NCBI RefSeq assembly: GCF_950295315.1
Contig: NC_080172.1
Coordinates: 114,393,212-114,457,211 of the forward strand
DNA from: Erinaceus europaeus
Lineage: Eukaryota > Chordata > Mammalia > Eulipotyphla > Erinaceidae
DNA length: 64,000 nucleotides
Reading direction: 5' to 3'
The position numbers and the translations under genes are program-made. Below the pieces are notes generated by a model that saw only the letters and a list, made by a program, of their open reading frames with translations, was not told where the DNA came from and made no database searches. Shown in pieces: positions 1 through 9,500 of the stretch; within the stretch, counting starts at the first letter, position 1, and each line of letters opens with the position of its first letter.

Positions 1-292
1 CCAGTTAAGCACACATAATACTAAGCTGAAGGATCCTCACAAGGATCCAGGTTCAGTTTGAGTCCCCCCCATCCCCACCACTCCCCACCTGCAGGGAGAA
101 CGTTTCACAAGCAATGAAGCAGGTCTGCAGGTGTCTCTCTTTGTCTCTCTGCCTCTCTGTCACCCCTCCTTTCTCAATTTCTCTCTGTCCTGTCTAATAA
201 AATGGAAAACATGGCCGCCAGGAGCCATGGATTGGCAGTGCTTGGTACTGAGACCCAGGGATAACCCTAGAGGCAAAAAGAAAGAAAGAAAA
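1..292 (+). mobile_element. tRNA-derived SINE, 5' end cut by window edge
   Basis: Starts inside the pol III head (CCAGTTAAGCACACA) and runs through the CCCCACCTGCAGGG and CAATTTCTCTCTGTCC body to the 3' motif AACCCTAGAGGC and a degenerate (GAAA)n tail. This is the long form, with the GGAGCCATGGATTGGCAGTG 3' module that several other SINEs here share. It is non-coding and presumably L1-mobilised. Confidence 0.85.
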
Positions 293-530
293 AGAAAAAA
301 GAAAAGAAAAGAAATATTTCTGGTCTTCCAGTTGCTGCGCATAGCCCTTCTTCTCCAAGAATGAATGTTAACACTGTAACAAAAACAATAAACACTACTG
401 CTATTGCTTCCTGAACGGCATGGCCTCTTTGAGTTTTCTTGTGTTAATGTCCCTGACAGCCTCTCTGAGAGGGAAGATTGGCCCTTTTCCTAGATGGAAA
501 ACTGAGGTCAGAGAGACTGAGGGGCAGGGC
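293..530. other. Short unique stretch
   Basis: No recognised gene or repeat apart from an A/G-rich tail at its left edge. Small open frames here have no family signature. Confidence 0.4.
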
Positions 531-655
531 AAAGGGTGGATAGCATAATGGTTATGCAGACTGACTCTCATGCCTGAGGCTCCCAAGTCCCAGATTCAAT
601 CGCCTGCACCTTAAGCCAGAACTGAGCAGTGCTCTGGCAAAAAAAATAAATAAAT
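531..655 (+). mobile_element. SINE of the GATAGCATAATGG type
   Basis: Shows GGATAGCATAATGGTTATGC, then CATGCCTGAGGCTC, GTCCCAGATTCAAT (box B region) and GAGCAGTGCTCTGG with an A-rich tail. This family is distinct from the GGTTAAGCGCACA family and recurs about a dozen times in the window. Confidence 0.85.
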
Positions 656-663
656 GAAAATAA

Positions 664-872
664 GGGACAGGGTGGTGGCACACCTGGTTGAGATCACATG
701 TTACAACGTGCAAAGACATGGGTTAGAGCCCTGGTCCCCATCTGCAGGGTGGGGGGAAGCTTTGTGAGTGGTAAAGTAGTGCCACAGGTGTCTCTCTGTC
801 TCTCTGTCTCTCTCCCTCTTCCTACTCTCAATTTCTGTCTATATCCAATTAAAAAACATAAAAAGTAAAAAG
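664..872 (+). mobile_element. SINE of the GTGGCACACCTGG type
   Basis: Complete-looking copy: head GGTGGTGGCACACCTGGTTG, CCCATCTGCAGGGTG, a pyrimidine stretch (TCTCTCTGTCTC), and the CAATT...ATCCAATTAAAAAA tail. Confidence 0.85.
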
Positions 873-883
873 TGAAAAGTGGT

Positions 884-1118
884 AGTGGCTAGGTGGTGGC
901 ACATCTGGTTAAGTGCACACTTCACAGTGCACAAGGATGTAGGTTCAAGTCCCCAGTCCCCACCTGCAGAGGGAAATTTCCCCAGCGGTGAAGCAGGGCT
1001 GCAGGAGTCTCTCTGTCTCTCTCCCTCTATATCTCCCCCTCCCCTTTCAATTTCTCTCTAGAACAAATATTTAAAAATAAATAAACAAAGTAAATAAATA
1101 AATAAAATAAAAAGTGGT
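884..1118 (+). mobile_element. SINE of the GTGGCACACCTGG type
   Basis: Head TAGGTGGTGGCACATCTGG, box B region GGTTCAAGTCC, CCCCACCTGCAGAGGG and a TAAATAAATAAATAA tail. It lies directly after another plus-strand copy. Confidence 0.85.
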
Positions 1119-1517
1119 GGGGGAAGTAAAAGAAAGGAGAAAGGAGGGCTGAGGGGCTCACCCAGCTCTGTAAAGCTGAGCAGTCCCAGGGCAAAGACTT
1201 GAACCCAAGCATCTGTCTTCAAACCCTGCCTAACATGGACAGCCAGCACAGGCCCCTTCTCTGCAAGGTAGGTTGACCCTCCTCATGGCCCTGAGCCAGG
1301 TGGCATCGCCCACAAAGGAACTCAGGTGTGCTCTGTCCTGGTGCAGTCTGGGGCCTGGCCTCCAGACCTGGGACCCACTGCCAGGAGGGACAAGCCACCT
1401 TTTTCTGAGAGCTTCACCTCACTTACATTGTCAGATTTTGCCAGAATGGAGCCTTTGGGACTGTCTCAGATGGCATATGCTGCTGTGACACAATACCAAA
1501 GATTAAAAATCAGACAT
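1119..1517. other. Unique stretch, no gene recognised
   Basis: About 400 bp of moderate GC sequence. Its short open frames carry no domain signature, and I saw no splice-bounded exon I would defend. Confidence 0.4.
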
Positions 1518-1738
1518 CTCTTATTTTATTTTATTTTTAACTCTTTTATTATTTTTTTATTTATTATTGGATATAGCCAGAGAGAAATTGAGAGGGGAGG
1601 GAGAAGTAGAGAAGGAAAGAGACAGACACCTGCAGCCCTGCTTCACCACTTGTGAAGCTTTCCCCTTATAGATGGGGACCAGGGGCTTGAACCTGGGTCT
1701 TTGCACACTGTAATGTGAGCACTTAACCAGGTGGGCCA
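1518..1738 (-). mobile_element. SINE of the GTGGCACACCTGG type, minus strand
   Basis: Reverse-complement copy: the A/T-rich tail is at the left (ATTTTATTTTATTTTTAA), with CACCTGCAGCCCTGCTTCAC and the reversed head CCAGGTGGGCCATC at the right. Confidence 0.85.
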
Positions 1739-1739
1739 T

Positions 1740-1751
1740 CAATATCTCTTT

Positions 1752-1794
<43 letters not shown>

Positions 1795-2230
1795 GTCTTT
1801 CTTTCTTTCTTTTTCTTCCTTCCTTTTTTCCATCTCTCTCTTTTCTGTCTTTTTCCTTCTTTCTTCCCATCTTTCTTTCTTTCTATCTCTTTCTCTCTCT
1901 TTTCTCTTTTTCCTTCTTTCTTCCCACCTCTTTCTTCTCATCTCTCTCACTTTCTTCCCATCTCCCTCTTTCTTTCTTTTTGTCTTTCTTTCTTTCTTTC
2001 TTCTTTCTTTCTTCTCGTCTCTCTCACTTTCCATCTCCCTTTCTTTCTTTTTTCTCATCTCTCTCACTTTCTTCCCATCTTCCTCTGTCTTTCTGTCCTT
2101 CTTTTTGTCTTTCTTTCTTTCTTCTCGTCTCTCTCACTTTCTTTCCATCTCTTTCTTTCTTCCCATCTCTCTCTCTTTTTTTCTTTCTTCCCATCTTTCT
2201 TTCTTTCTTTCCTCCTTTCTTCGTTTCCTG
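1740..2230. repeat. Long (CTTT)n / polypyrimidine tract
   Basis: About 490 bp almost purely C/T on the plus strand, beginning as regular CTTT units and degenerating into mixed TCTC, TTCCC and CATCT interruptions. It follows directly on the 5' end of the preceding minus-strand SINE. Long frames through it (Ser/Phe/Leu-rich on plus, Lys/Glu/Arg-rich on minus) are repeat artefacts. Confidence 0.95.
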
Positions 2231-2389
2231 TCTGGAGTCAGGAAAATCCTTCTGCATTCTTCTTGATCTCACCAATGCCAGGTCATATTTCAGTCAGAGA
2301 AATTCCCTGTGCCATAGCCCCTCTCATGGGGGTGTGAGATGTGGGCAGAGGGGAGGACAGTTAAGTGGAGGAGGATCGAGAAGACAGAT

Positions 2390-2480
2390 ATGCCAGGAGG
2401 TGGCACAATGGATAAAACACTGGACCTTCAAGCATAGGGTCCTGAGTTCATTCCCTGGTATCACGTGTCAAAGGGATGCT
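2390..2480 (+). mobile_element. SINE fragment of the GGCACAATGGATAAA type
   Basis: AGGTGGCACAATGGATAAAA followed by ACACTGGACC and a GTCCTGAGTTCATTCCC box B-like motif, leading into a CT tail. This third tRNA-derived family is sparse in the window. Confidence 0.75.
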
Positions 2481-2482
2481 CT

Positions 2483-2483
<1 letters not shown>

Positions 2484-2526
<43 letters not shown>

Positions 2527-2560
2527 GATTCTCTCTCTCTTTCTCTCTGGCTCTCCGCCC
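2484..2560. repeat. (CT)n microsatellite
   Basis: Continuous CTCTCT run of about 38 bp followed by imperfect CT-rich sequence, probably grown from the SINE tail. Confidence 0.9.
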
Positions 2561-3407
2561 CTCCCTCCATCCCTCCTTAATTAATCCTCAGAGAGAGAAA
2601 GAGGACAGTCTCTGCAAAGGAAAGATAGCATGTCCTCTTGCAGCAGGCCCATGTGGCTGGGTGAGGGGGCTCCTTGCCGGCAAGTGCTGAGCATTTGTGC
2701 TGCAGTGGCTGGGGGTGGGGTGAGGGGAGGTCTGCGCATGCCCAGGGCAGCCAGGGCACCTTCACTTTGTGTTACCCCTGATGCAATCAGTTTTCCTAGT
2801 GATGCAATCAGACACAAGGCGCATGCGAGAAAAGGTCCCCCTGTCCGTCTGCTTGGGCTCATTGCTATGCCAACCTGGGTCCTCAGGGGCCACAGAAGGT
2901 TACTTAGTGCCCAGCAAGCTGCCCGGGCATGGGCAACCAGGAGCTCACAAAGGTGCCAGATGCCTCTTCCATGACCCCAGGTGGAAACTGGAGATGTGGA
3001 TTCTAATCCCTTACAGTCTCCACGGGTGGTGAAGGGAACTCAGAGAACACTCAAATCAGAGCAGTACGGGAAACCCTGCCTCCTCTCAATTCACTCCTCC
3101 CTGGAAGACCTCCTTCCTGGGCCTGGCATGTAGGGGAGGCCTGAGAAAAGCCTCCACCTATGGGAAGAGGGGCAGTGCAATGAGAGCAGGGATCTGAGGT
3201 TCTCCCAAGCCTCCCAGGAGAAAAGGCTGACAAGTCTCAACAAGCAGCAGGAAGACTGTTCCTCCCATCTGACAGAAGGGGGAGCTGAGACAGGAAGCCC
3301 TACAGATGCCCAGGGGAGTGGTGAGTGTCTGAGCACAGACAGCCTGGCCCTCTGCAGATGCTGGCTTGTCCCCAGCAGCCCAGGACAGGCCAGCCACACC
3401 CAGTAAG
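2561..3407. other. Unique sequence, no gene recognised
   Basis: About 850 bp without recognisable transposon signature. Open frames of up to 120 codons exist on both strands but show no domain or coding signature. It holds a duplicated TGATGCAATCAG motif (listed separately). Confidence 0.5.
2779..2811 (+). promoter_or_regulatory. Pair of TGATGCAATCAG motifs, 21 bp apart
   Basis: The 12-mer TGATGCAATCAG occurs at 2779-2790 and 2800-2811, start-to-start 21 bp (two helical turns). TGATGCAAT fits the C/EBP-ATF composite (CARE) consensus TGATGNAAN. Function is inferred from motif only; no promoter was seen beside it. Confidence 0.3.
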
Positions 3408-3420
3408 GATTCCTGAAGCC

Positions 3421-4026
3421 TATTCCCAACTCTGACACCATCTCCCCAGACAAGACTTTCAGCCCACCTGCATGTTAGCTGTCGGGCTCAGGCAAAATTA
3501 GTAAAGTCGTGGGGCCCTTGGCATTGACCTAAAATAGACTTCCCAGCTTCTTCCAACATGAAAGCCCCAAATCTCATCTGATCTATTCTTACCTTTAGGT
3601 TCCTGACTATTAAACAATTTGTTTTGATTTATATCTTAATGCTTTCCAGCCACCAAGTTCCAGATGCTACCATGACGCCAATCTGACTTCTCTGGGCAGA
3701 TGATCTCACTAATGAGTCCTAGAACCCCACCTCTCCAGAGCCCTGCCCCACTAGGAAAAGATAGAAACAGGCTGGGAGTATGAATCCACCTGCCAACACC
3801 CATGTCCAGTGAAGAAGTAATTACAGAAGTCAGACCTCCCACTTTCTGCACCCCATAGAGAATTTTGGTCCATACTCTCAGAGGGATAAAGAATAGGGAA
3901 GCTTACGATGGAGAAGATGGGATACAGAACTCTGGTGGTGGGAATTGTATGGAATTGTACCCCTCTTATCCCACAATCTTGTCAATCATCATCAAATCAC
4001 CAATAAAAAAAATTTAAAAAAAAAAA
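3421..4026 (+). mobile_element. 5'-truncated L1, 3'UTR only, with 13-bp TSD
   Basis: The sequence matches the 3'UTR of the L1 at 34-39 kb: CTGGGAGTATG, CAACACCCATGTCCAG, AGGGATAAAGAATAGG, GTGGTGGGAATTGTATGG, ending in an A tail. Target duplications GATTCCTGAAGCC at 3408-3420 and 4027-4039 flank it exactly, so the element is complete at its 3' end and truncated at the 5' end. Non-coding. Confidence 0.9.
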
Positions 4027-4104
4027 GATTCCTGAAGCCAGCATCAGGCCTCCTCACTGCTAAAGGGCAGGATAAGAAGCTGGGCTCACTCTCTCTCCTC
4101 CGGG

Positions 4105-4420
4105 CAAAAAACACCTCGTAAATTATTGTTTCTGTTCTGTTGGTGTTCATTGTCACCAGGGATATTGCTGGAGCTTAGTGTCAGCACTAGGAATTCAACA
4201 CTCCTAGTGGCCATTTTTTGTGTCCCCTCCCCCCTTTCTTGCTTAATTTGACAGGACAGAGAGAAACTGAGAGAGGGCTGAGAGAGGGAAGAGAAAGATA
4301 CCTGCAGACAGGCTTCACCGGTTCCTCCCTGCAGGTGTGGAACAGGGGCTTGAACCTAGGTTCTTCCACAAGGCAGTATGTGTGCTTAACTGGGTGAGCC
4401 ACCTCCAGACCCCAAGAGCT
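4105..4420 (-). mobile_element. SINE, long form, minus strand
   Basis: Reverse copy with the 3' module (GGATATTGCTGGAGCTTAGT), CCTGCAGACAGGCTTCACC and the reversed tRNA head at the right (TTAACTGGGTGAGCCACC). Confidence 0.8.
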
Positions 4421-4424
4421 TTTA

Positions 4425-4832
4425 TTTATTTGTTTGTTTGTTTGTTTGTCTTTGCCTCCAGGGTTATTGCTGGGGCTCAGTGCCTGCACCACAAATTCAC
4501 TGTTCCTGGAGGCTATATTTTTTCCCCTGTTGTTGCCCTAGTTTTTTTTTTTGTTGTTGTTTTATTTTATCATTGTTGTGGTTATTATTATTATTGTTGT
4601 TATTGATATCATTGTCGTTGGATAGGACAGAGAGAAATGGAGAGAGGAAGGGAAGACAGAGAGGGAGAGAGAAAGAGGCCAAGGACAGACACCTGCAGAC
4701 CTGCTTCACGGCTTGTGAAGTGACTCCCCTGCAGGTGGGGAGCCGGGGGCTCAAACCAGGATCCATACACTGGTCCTTGCACTTTGTTCCATGGACACTT
4801 AACCTGCTGAGCTACCACGTGGCCCCTGAGCT
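4425..4832 (-). mobile_element. SINE of the CAACAA-tail type, minus strand
   Basis: TTGCCTCCAGGGTTATTGCT 3' module, TTGTTGTTATT tail region, GACAGAGAGAAATGGAGAG, CCCCTGCAGGTGGGGAG, then the tRNA-like head at the right. Confidence 0.85.
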
Positions 4833-4833
4833 T

Positions 4834-5125
4834 TTTTTTTTTTTTTAATATTTATTTTATTTATTTATTCCCTTTTGTTGCCCTTGTTGTTTTATTGTTG
4901 TAGTTATTATTGTTGTTGTCGTTGTTGGATAGGACAGAGAGAAATGGAGAGGAGGGGAAGACAGAGAGGAGGAGAGAAAGACGGACACCTGCAGACCTGC
5001 TTCACCGCCTGGGAAGCGACTCCCCTGCAGGTGGGGAGCCGGGGTTCGAACCGGGATCCTTCTGCAGGTCCTTTTGCTTTGCGCCACCTGCGCTTAACCC
5101 GCTGCGCTACAGCCCAACTCCCTTT
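4834..5125 (-). mobile_element. SINE of the CAACAA-tail type, minus strand
   Basis: Well-preserved copy: CCCTTTTGTTGCCCTTGTTG tail, GGTTCGAACCGGGATCC (box B, reverse complement) and CTTAACCCGCTGCGCTAC (box A, reverse complement). The intact pol III boxes suggest a young insertion. Confidence 0.9.
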
Positions 5126-5129
5126 TTTA

Positions 5130-5715
5130 AAAAAAAAAAAAAGGAAAAAGAAAAAGAACAGATAGGGGCTAAATCATGGAGCACTAGTGGAGCACACAGG
5201 TCACCTCCCATTCCTGAGGATTTAACTTCAAGCCTTCGGTCACCCACTGAATGGGGGGAAGGGATGGAGGGACTTCAAACATGGGGAAGTAGCTCTGCCG
5301 GTACCACCCTCTTTCACTGTAGATATACTCCCTACAAGCTTGGTTTCTCTGTCTCTATCCGGTCAATGAATCAATAAATGAATAAACTAATAAAATGTTT
5401 TAAAGAAAGCAAAGCAGATAGTGTTATGGAAAATAGATGAACACAGAGTATGTTCTCTCCTGACTGCCCTATGTAGCTATTTGAATCTTTGTGCCTGGTA
5501 GGGATCTGTATTTCCCCTGTGACTTAGGGACATAAAGCCTAAGTCGGTTTTCTGTCTGTGCGGGATGGGTCTCACAGCGCTCAGTGACCGCAGCTAAGGT
5601 ACCTCCTGCCTCCACATTCCTAAGCTAGTAGGCCCAAGGCAATGGTGCTTGAAGATAAAGATGACTATCCAGGAATCCAGAGGGCCTGGGACTGATAACT
5701 CCTAGGTTTCCCTAT
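5130..5715. other. Unique sequence with a possible SINE scrap
   Basis: About 590 bp. Near 5290-5400 a CTCTGTCTCTATCC...AATAAATGAATAAA string resembles a SINE 3' end. No gene recognised. Confidence 0.4.
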
Positions 5716-5721
5716 CTCTGC

Positions 5722-5890
5722 CTGCACCTTCTTCTTCTTCTAGCATTTGCCCTTCTTCCGTAGCCAGTCAACAGTGTCAGGTTGAGCCTGATGTAAAGTT
5801 TCGAGACCTCCTTTGAATCTGGAGAGGTGGCAGTCGTTGACTATGTGGGTCATAGTCTGTCTGTAGCCGCAGGGGCAGTTCGGGTCTGCC
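5722..5890 (-). mobile_element. Vingi-like non-LTR retrotransposon, 3' end fragment
   Basis: The minus strand encodes the same C-terminal region as the copies at 10.4 and 13.6 kb (cysteine motif, TMTHIVNDCHLSRF-like, DCWL-like end, stop TAG). Read on the minus strand the stop is followed at once by AAGAAGAAG, a GAA trinucleotide tail. Heavily 5'-truncated. Confidence 0.85.
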
Positions 5891-6142
5891 TGCACCAAGG
5901 CCAAGCGTCAGGTGCATGTATTGTAACTATGTGAAAGATGGCCTTGTTCTCTGATCACTTTGAAACAATGAGATAAGTCCATCTGGTATGCCCCCACCCC
6001 ACGCTTTTCCAAGGTTCAAACTTCCTAGAGTCATCTGGAGTCTCCTATATACTGGTGTCACAAACCCCTCTCTTCCACCAAAAACCGGCTCTGGTCCTGT
6101 GATTGGAGACAAGTTCTGCAACAATAGAAATAACTCTGTTCA
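5891..6142. other. Short unique stretch
   Basis: No recognised gene or repeat. Confidence 0.4.
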
Positions 6143-6250
6143 AGAAGGGCTGCGGAGATAGCATAATGGTTCTACAAAAAGACTTCCATACCTCAGGCTC
6201 CAAAGTCCCAGGTTCAATTCCTCACACCAACATAAGCCAGAAAGAAAAAG
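6143..6250 (+). mobile_element. SINE of the GATAGCATAATGG type
   Basis: GGAGATAGCATAATGGTTCT, CATACCTCAGGCTCCAAAG, CCCAGGTTCAATTCC and an A/G tail running into a G run. Confidence 0.8.
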
Positions 6251-6267
6251 AGAAAGGGGGGGGGGGG

Positions 6268-7335
6268 AGTCAAGATGGCTATTCGGAGACAACACCTAGT
6301 CTGAGCTCTGTAAGGAGGTTGCTTCAAAACTGGGAAGTTCAGGTGAGAGTAATGAGTTCTGGTCACTAGGTTCCAGATGCTACCATGATGACAACCAGAC
6401 TTCCCTGGGCAGACAACCTTGTGGGGAAAGGGCCCACCATCTGGGAAATCCAGGCCATCATCTCCATGAGGGTCTGAGAGGGTCGACCCCGAGTCCTCCT
6501 CCTCAGAGGAAGGGCGGTAGGAAGGTCCCCACTGGACCCCCATGGATGGAGTTTTCCAGACCAGGAACCTTCCTGCACATACTTCCTCGTTACTTTTGAA
6601 TAAGGGCATAAATTACCATGTATGGCCAACGGAAACCCACTGCAAATATCCTGGTTTAGCTTAACTGCCCCCTTCCCCCTGCCCTGAGTTGCTCGTGATT
6701 CACCTTTAGAGAGAAGCCTGCCTATGCATGGCGAGCTCATGACCAGACCTTATACAGTAACTTCCCAGTAACAAACACCTGACAGGCCAAGATTTAACCC
6801 TGCATTGTGTGTGACTTCATAATTACCTTAACCTTTTCCTACCCTTGAGTACATCTACTTGCTTTTACACCCAGTAATCGAGATGCGTTCCTGAAGCTTC
6901 TCCCAGAGTGGCGCTTTACTCTGCACTCACAGTCTCCTCAGGACCCCCGGGGTGGCCCGTCTTGCCCTCCTCTGCAGTCTCTGACTGACGCACAAAGGAG
7001 AATCAGCCCCCACACAACCTCACCCATGTGTCCTGGAACCCCACTTCCCCAGACCCCTGCCTCACTAGGGAAAGAGCGAGACAGGCTGGGAGTATGGATA
7101 CACCTGCCAACACCCATGTTCAGCAGGGAAGCAATTACAGAAGCCAGACCTTCCACCTTCTGCAACCCATAATGACTCTGGGTCCATACTCCCAGAGGGA
7201 TAAAGAATAGGAAAGCTATAAGGGGAAGGGGTTGGATATGGAGTTCTGGTGGTGGGAATATTGTGGAACTGTACCCCTTTTATCCTATGGCTTTGTCAGT
7301 GTTTCCATTTTATAAATAAAAAATTAAAAAGAGAG
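6268..7335 (+). mobile_element. Internally deleted L1 split by a solo LTR
   Basis: Begins GGGGGAGTCAAGATGGCTAT, which resembles the start of mammalian L1 5'UTRs. After about 95 bp it passes directly into the L1 3'UTR (GTTCCAGATGCTACCATGAT...). The 3'UTR resumes at 7021 (CACCCATGTGTCCTGG) and runs to AATAAAAAATTAAAAA near 7330. The segment 6420-7014 is a later LTR insertion. ORF1 and ORF2 are absent. The 5'UTR assignment is by resemblance; the 3'UTR assignment is firm. Confidence 0.7.
6420..7014. mobile_element. Solo LTR, 595 bp, TSD CAACCT
   Basis: Starts TGTGGGGAAAGG and ends CCCCCACA, with 6-bp duplications CAACCT at 6414-6419 and 7015-7020. Removing it and one CAACCT restores the L1 3'UTR that it interrupts. 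No clear AATAAA was seen on either strand, so transcriptional orientation is uncertain. A 6-bp TSD suits class II ERVs but also occurs in others. Confidence 0.85.
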
Positions 7336-7351
7336 AGAGAGAGAGAGAAAG

Positions 7352-7660
7352 GGGGGCGGGTGGTGGCACACTCAGTGAAACACAGATTACCAAGCTACCC
7401 AGGCAAGGATCCAACTTCAAGGCCTCACTCCCCACCTGAAGGAGTTCCTCTCCATGAGTGGTGATGCAGGTCTACAGGTGTCTATCTTTCTCTCTCCCTC
7501 TCTATCTCCCTATCCTCTCTCAATTTCTCTATGCCCTATCTAAAAAAAAAAAAAAAATAGAAAGAATTAAAAAAAAAGAAAAAATGATTGCTGGAAGTGG
7601 TGGATTTATAGTACAGGCACCAAGCTCCAGAGACAACCATGGTGGCAATGAAAGAAAGAG
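7352..7660 (+). mobile_element. SINE, long form
   Basis: GGTGGTGGCACACTCAGTG head, CCCCACCTGAAGGAG, CAATTTCTCTATGCC, A-rich stretch, then GTGGATTTATAGTACAGGC and CAAGCTCCAGAGACAACC 3' module. Confidence 0.8.
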
Positions 7661-7721
7661 AGAGAGAAGAAGGAGGAGCAGAAGGAGAAGAAGAATGAGA
7701 AAGGAGCAAAGGGAAAAATAA

Positions 7722-7765
7722 GAATGAATGAATGAATGAATGAATGAATGAATGAATGAATGAAA
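7722..7765. repeat. (GAAT)n microsatellite
   Basis: About 11 perfect GAAT/ATGA units. Confidence 0.95.
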
Positions 7766-8085
7766 AAAAGAAAAGCAAACCCAGAAGCATGCCCAAGGGT
7801 TCACAAGTCAGTGACCAAACCTTGCTCCGCTGAAACATGGCAGAGCTGACAGCCAACCAGCTGTGCGCCCTGAGCCCAATGCCTCTCCCAGCCACACTAC
7901 ACTGGAGGCATAGCTCTGCCCCTCCCTTATTTAATTCTCGGGGGCGGGGCCCTGCCCCATCACCTGTCTGTCTGTCTCTATCTGTCTGTACTTCTGCTGC
8001 CTCCACATTCCACCTTCACTTCCCATCCGCGAAGTCCTCTGGTCTCGAGAACGGAAAGCCAGCACTGAGAGTTGAGAATCAGAAT
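7766..8085. other. Unique sequence with one GC box
   Basis: GGGGGCGGGGCC near 7938-7949 is an Sp1-type box, with TTATTTAATT just upstream. No exon or splice donor was identified, so a promoter is not claimed. Confidence 0.35.
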
Positions 8086-8298
8086 CCCAGGGCCGGTGGC
8101 AGCGCCCTTGGCTGAACACACATATTACAGCGTGCAAAGACCCAGTTTCCAGCCCCCGGTCCCCACCCACAGGGGGAAAGCTTCCTGAGTGGTGAAGCAG
8201 GGCTGCAGGTGTCTCTGTTTCTCTCCCTCTCTAACCTCCCTCTTCCTCTCCATTTCTGGCTGTCTCTGTCAAATAAATAAAGATAATAAGAAAAAAAA
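8086..8298 (+). mobile_element. SINE of the GTGGCACACCTGG type
   Basis: GGGCCGGTGGCAGCGCCC head, CCCCACCCACAGGGGGAAAG, pyrimidine stretch and a CAAATAAATAAAGATAAT tail. Confidence 0.85.
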
Positions 8299-8423
8299 AA
8301 TTTAAAGGCCCTGTCTCGAAACGAAGCTGGATTCTTTGGTTCTCAGGGTTAGGACTTCAGCATATAGAATTTGAAGGGAAGGAATTCAAGACTGCAGCCA
8401 ATGATACAGTGTGCTGTGGGGCC

Positions 8424-8692
8424 TGTGGAGGTTAGAGAAAAGCCCCAAATATTGACAACAGCCGTTAACCTGAAGCCAACTGTTCCTTGTTCTGCGTAAA
8501 TATTTCCACCTGTGCCCACCCTGTGATAACTATAAAAAGGTGGGATGAGACATGATGGGGGTCGTAGACTCTCCCTTTGCGTGGAAGGGTGTCGGCGGCC
8601 CGAGTTTAAGCTTGCTAATAAAGGCTCTTGCTATCGCATGGGATTCTGGTCTTCTTGGTGTGAGTTCGAGACTCGAACCTCCGGGTATAACA
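8424..8692 (+). mobile_element. Solo LTR, 269 bp, TSD GGGCC
   Basis: TG at 8424 and CA at 8691-8692, flanked by GGGCC at 8419-8423 and 8693-8697. U3 has TATAAAAAGG near 8532 and the polyadenylation hexamer is in TAATAAAGGCTCTTGC near 8619, so transcription is on the plus strand. It shares ACAGCCGTTAACC, CCAACTGTTCCTTGTTC and AAGGCTCTTG motifs with the LTR at 9950-10194. The family looks compact; class not assigned. Confidence 0.75.
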
Positions 8693-8765
8693 GGGCCAAA
8701 TGGCGTGAACTGGAGGTGGTTATGCTTAGCAAAATGAGTCAAAAGGGGAAAGACTGAAACATGTG
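8693..8765 (+). mobile_element. Possible L1 ORF2 3' scrap
   Basis: GCGTGAACTGGAGGTGGTTATGC-like sequence followed by AAAATGAGTCAAAAGG resembles the end of L1 ORF2, where an ELEVVM-like string normally lies. The match is short. Confidence 0.45.
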
Positions 8766-8970
8766 AGCCTGTCCCCCCCCAAAAAAAACACAAAAACAGA
8801 CAAACAAAACAAAAATAAACAAGCCGCCTCTCAGACACCGAGGAACAGACACACCTGTCTTTGGCAGTGTGGACTTTCACCCTGCAAGTTTCCAATCTTA
8901 TAAACCATTATTGATCACACATTTTAAAAAATGACTCATAAAAATTATCCAATAAATAAAGCACATAAAA
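8766..8970. other. Unique or unassigned stretch
   Basis: A-rich interlude and about 200 bp without recognised features. Confidence 0.35.
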
Positions 8971-8973
8971 AAT

Positions 8974-9338
8974 GGCTGCTCTCAGGGGCCGGGAGGTGGC
9001 GCACCCAGTTAAGCGCACATAGTCCTAAGCACAAGGGTGCGAGCAAGGATCCTGGTTGGAGCCCCCAGCTCCCCAACTGCATAGGGGGACACTTCATAAA
9101 TGGTGAAGCAGGTCTGCAGGTCTCTCTCCTTCTCTCTTTCTCTCTCTCCCTTTCTTCTTCTTCTCCTCCTCCTCCTTTTTCTTCTCCTTCTTCTTGTTCT
9201 TCTTCTTCTCTATCTCCCTCTCCCCCTCTCAATTTCTCTCTGTCCTGTCCAATAAAATGGGAAAAAAATGGCCTTCAGGAGCAGTGAATTTGTAGTGCTG
9301 GCACCAAGCCCCAGAGATAACCATGGAGACAAAAAAAG
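8974..9338 (+). mobile_element. SINE, long form
   Basis: GGGGCCGGGAGGTGGCGCAC head, CAAGGATCCTGGTTGGAGCC, an expanded CTT-rich pyrimidine stretch (9120-9230), and the 3' module CAAGCCCCAGAGATAACC. Confidence 0.85.
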
Positions 9339-9371
9339 CTTATTCCCACCACATATGCACCACCACCACCA

Positions 9372-9500
9372 CCAGGATCTGGGAAGTTCGCATAATGGTT
9401 ATGCAAAGAGCTGTCATGCATAAAGCTTCAGAGTCCTAGGTTTAGTCCCCAGCACCACCATCAGCCAGAGCTGAGCAGTCTAATAATAGAAAATCACTAA
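9372..9500 (+). mobile_element. SINE of the GATAGCATAATGG type
   Basis: GGGAAGTTCGCATAATGGTT, CATGCATAAAGCTTCAGAG, CACCACCATCAGCCAGAGC and GAGCAGTC, then an A-rich end. Confidence 0.75.

Noticed and set aside
1723..2275. Long Lys/Glu/Arg-rich and Ser/Phe-rich reading frames
   Set aside because: They run through a (CTTT)n polypyrimidine tract; composition alone keeps the frames open.
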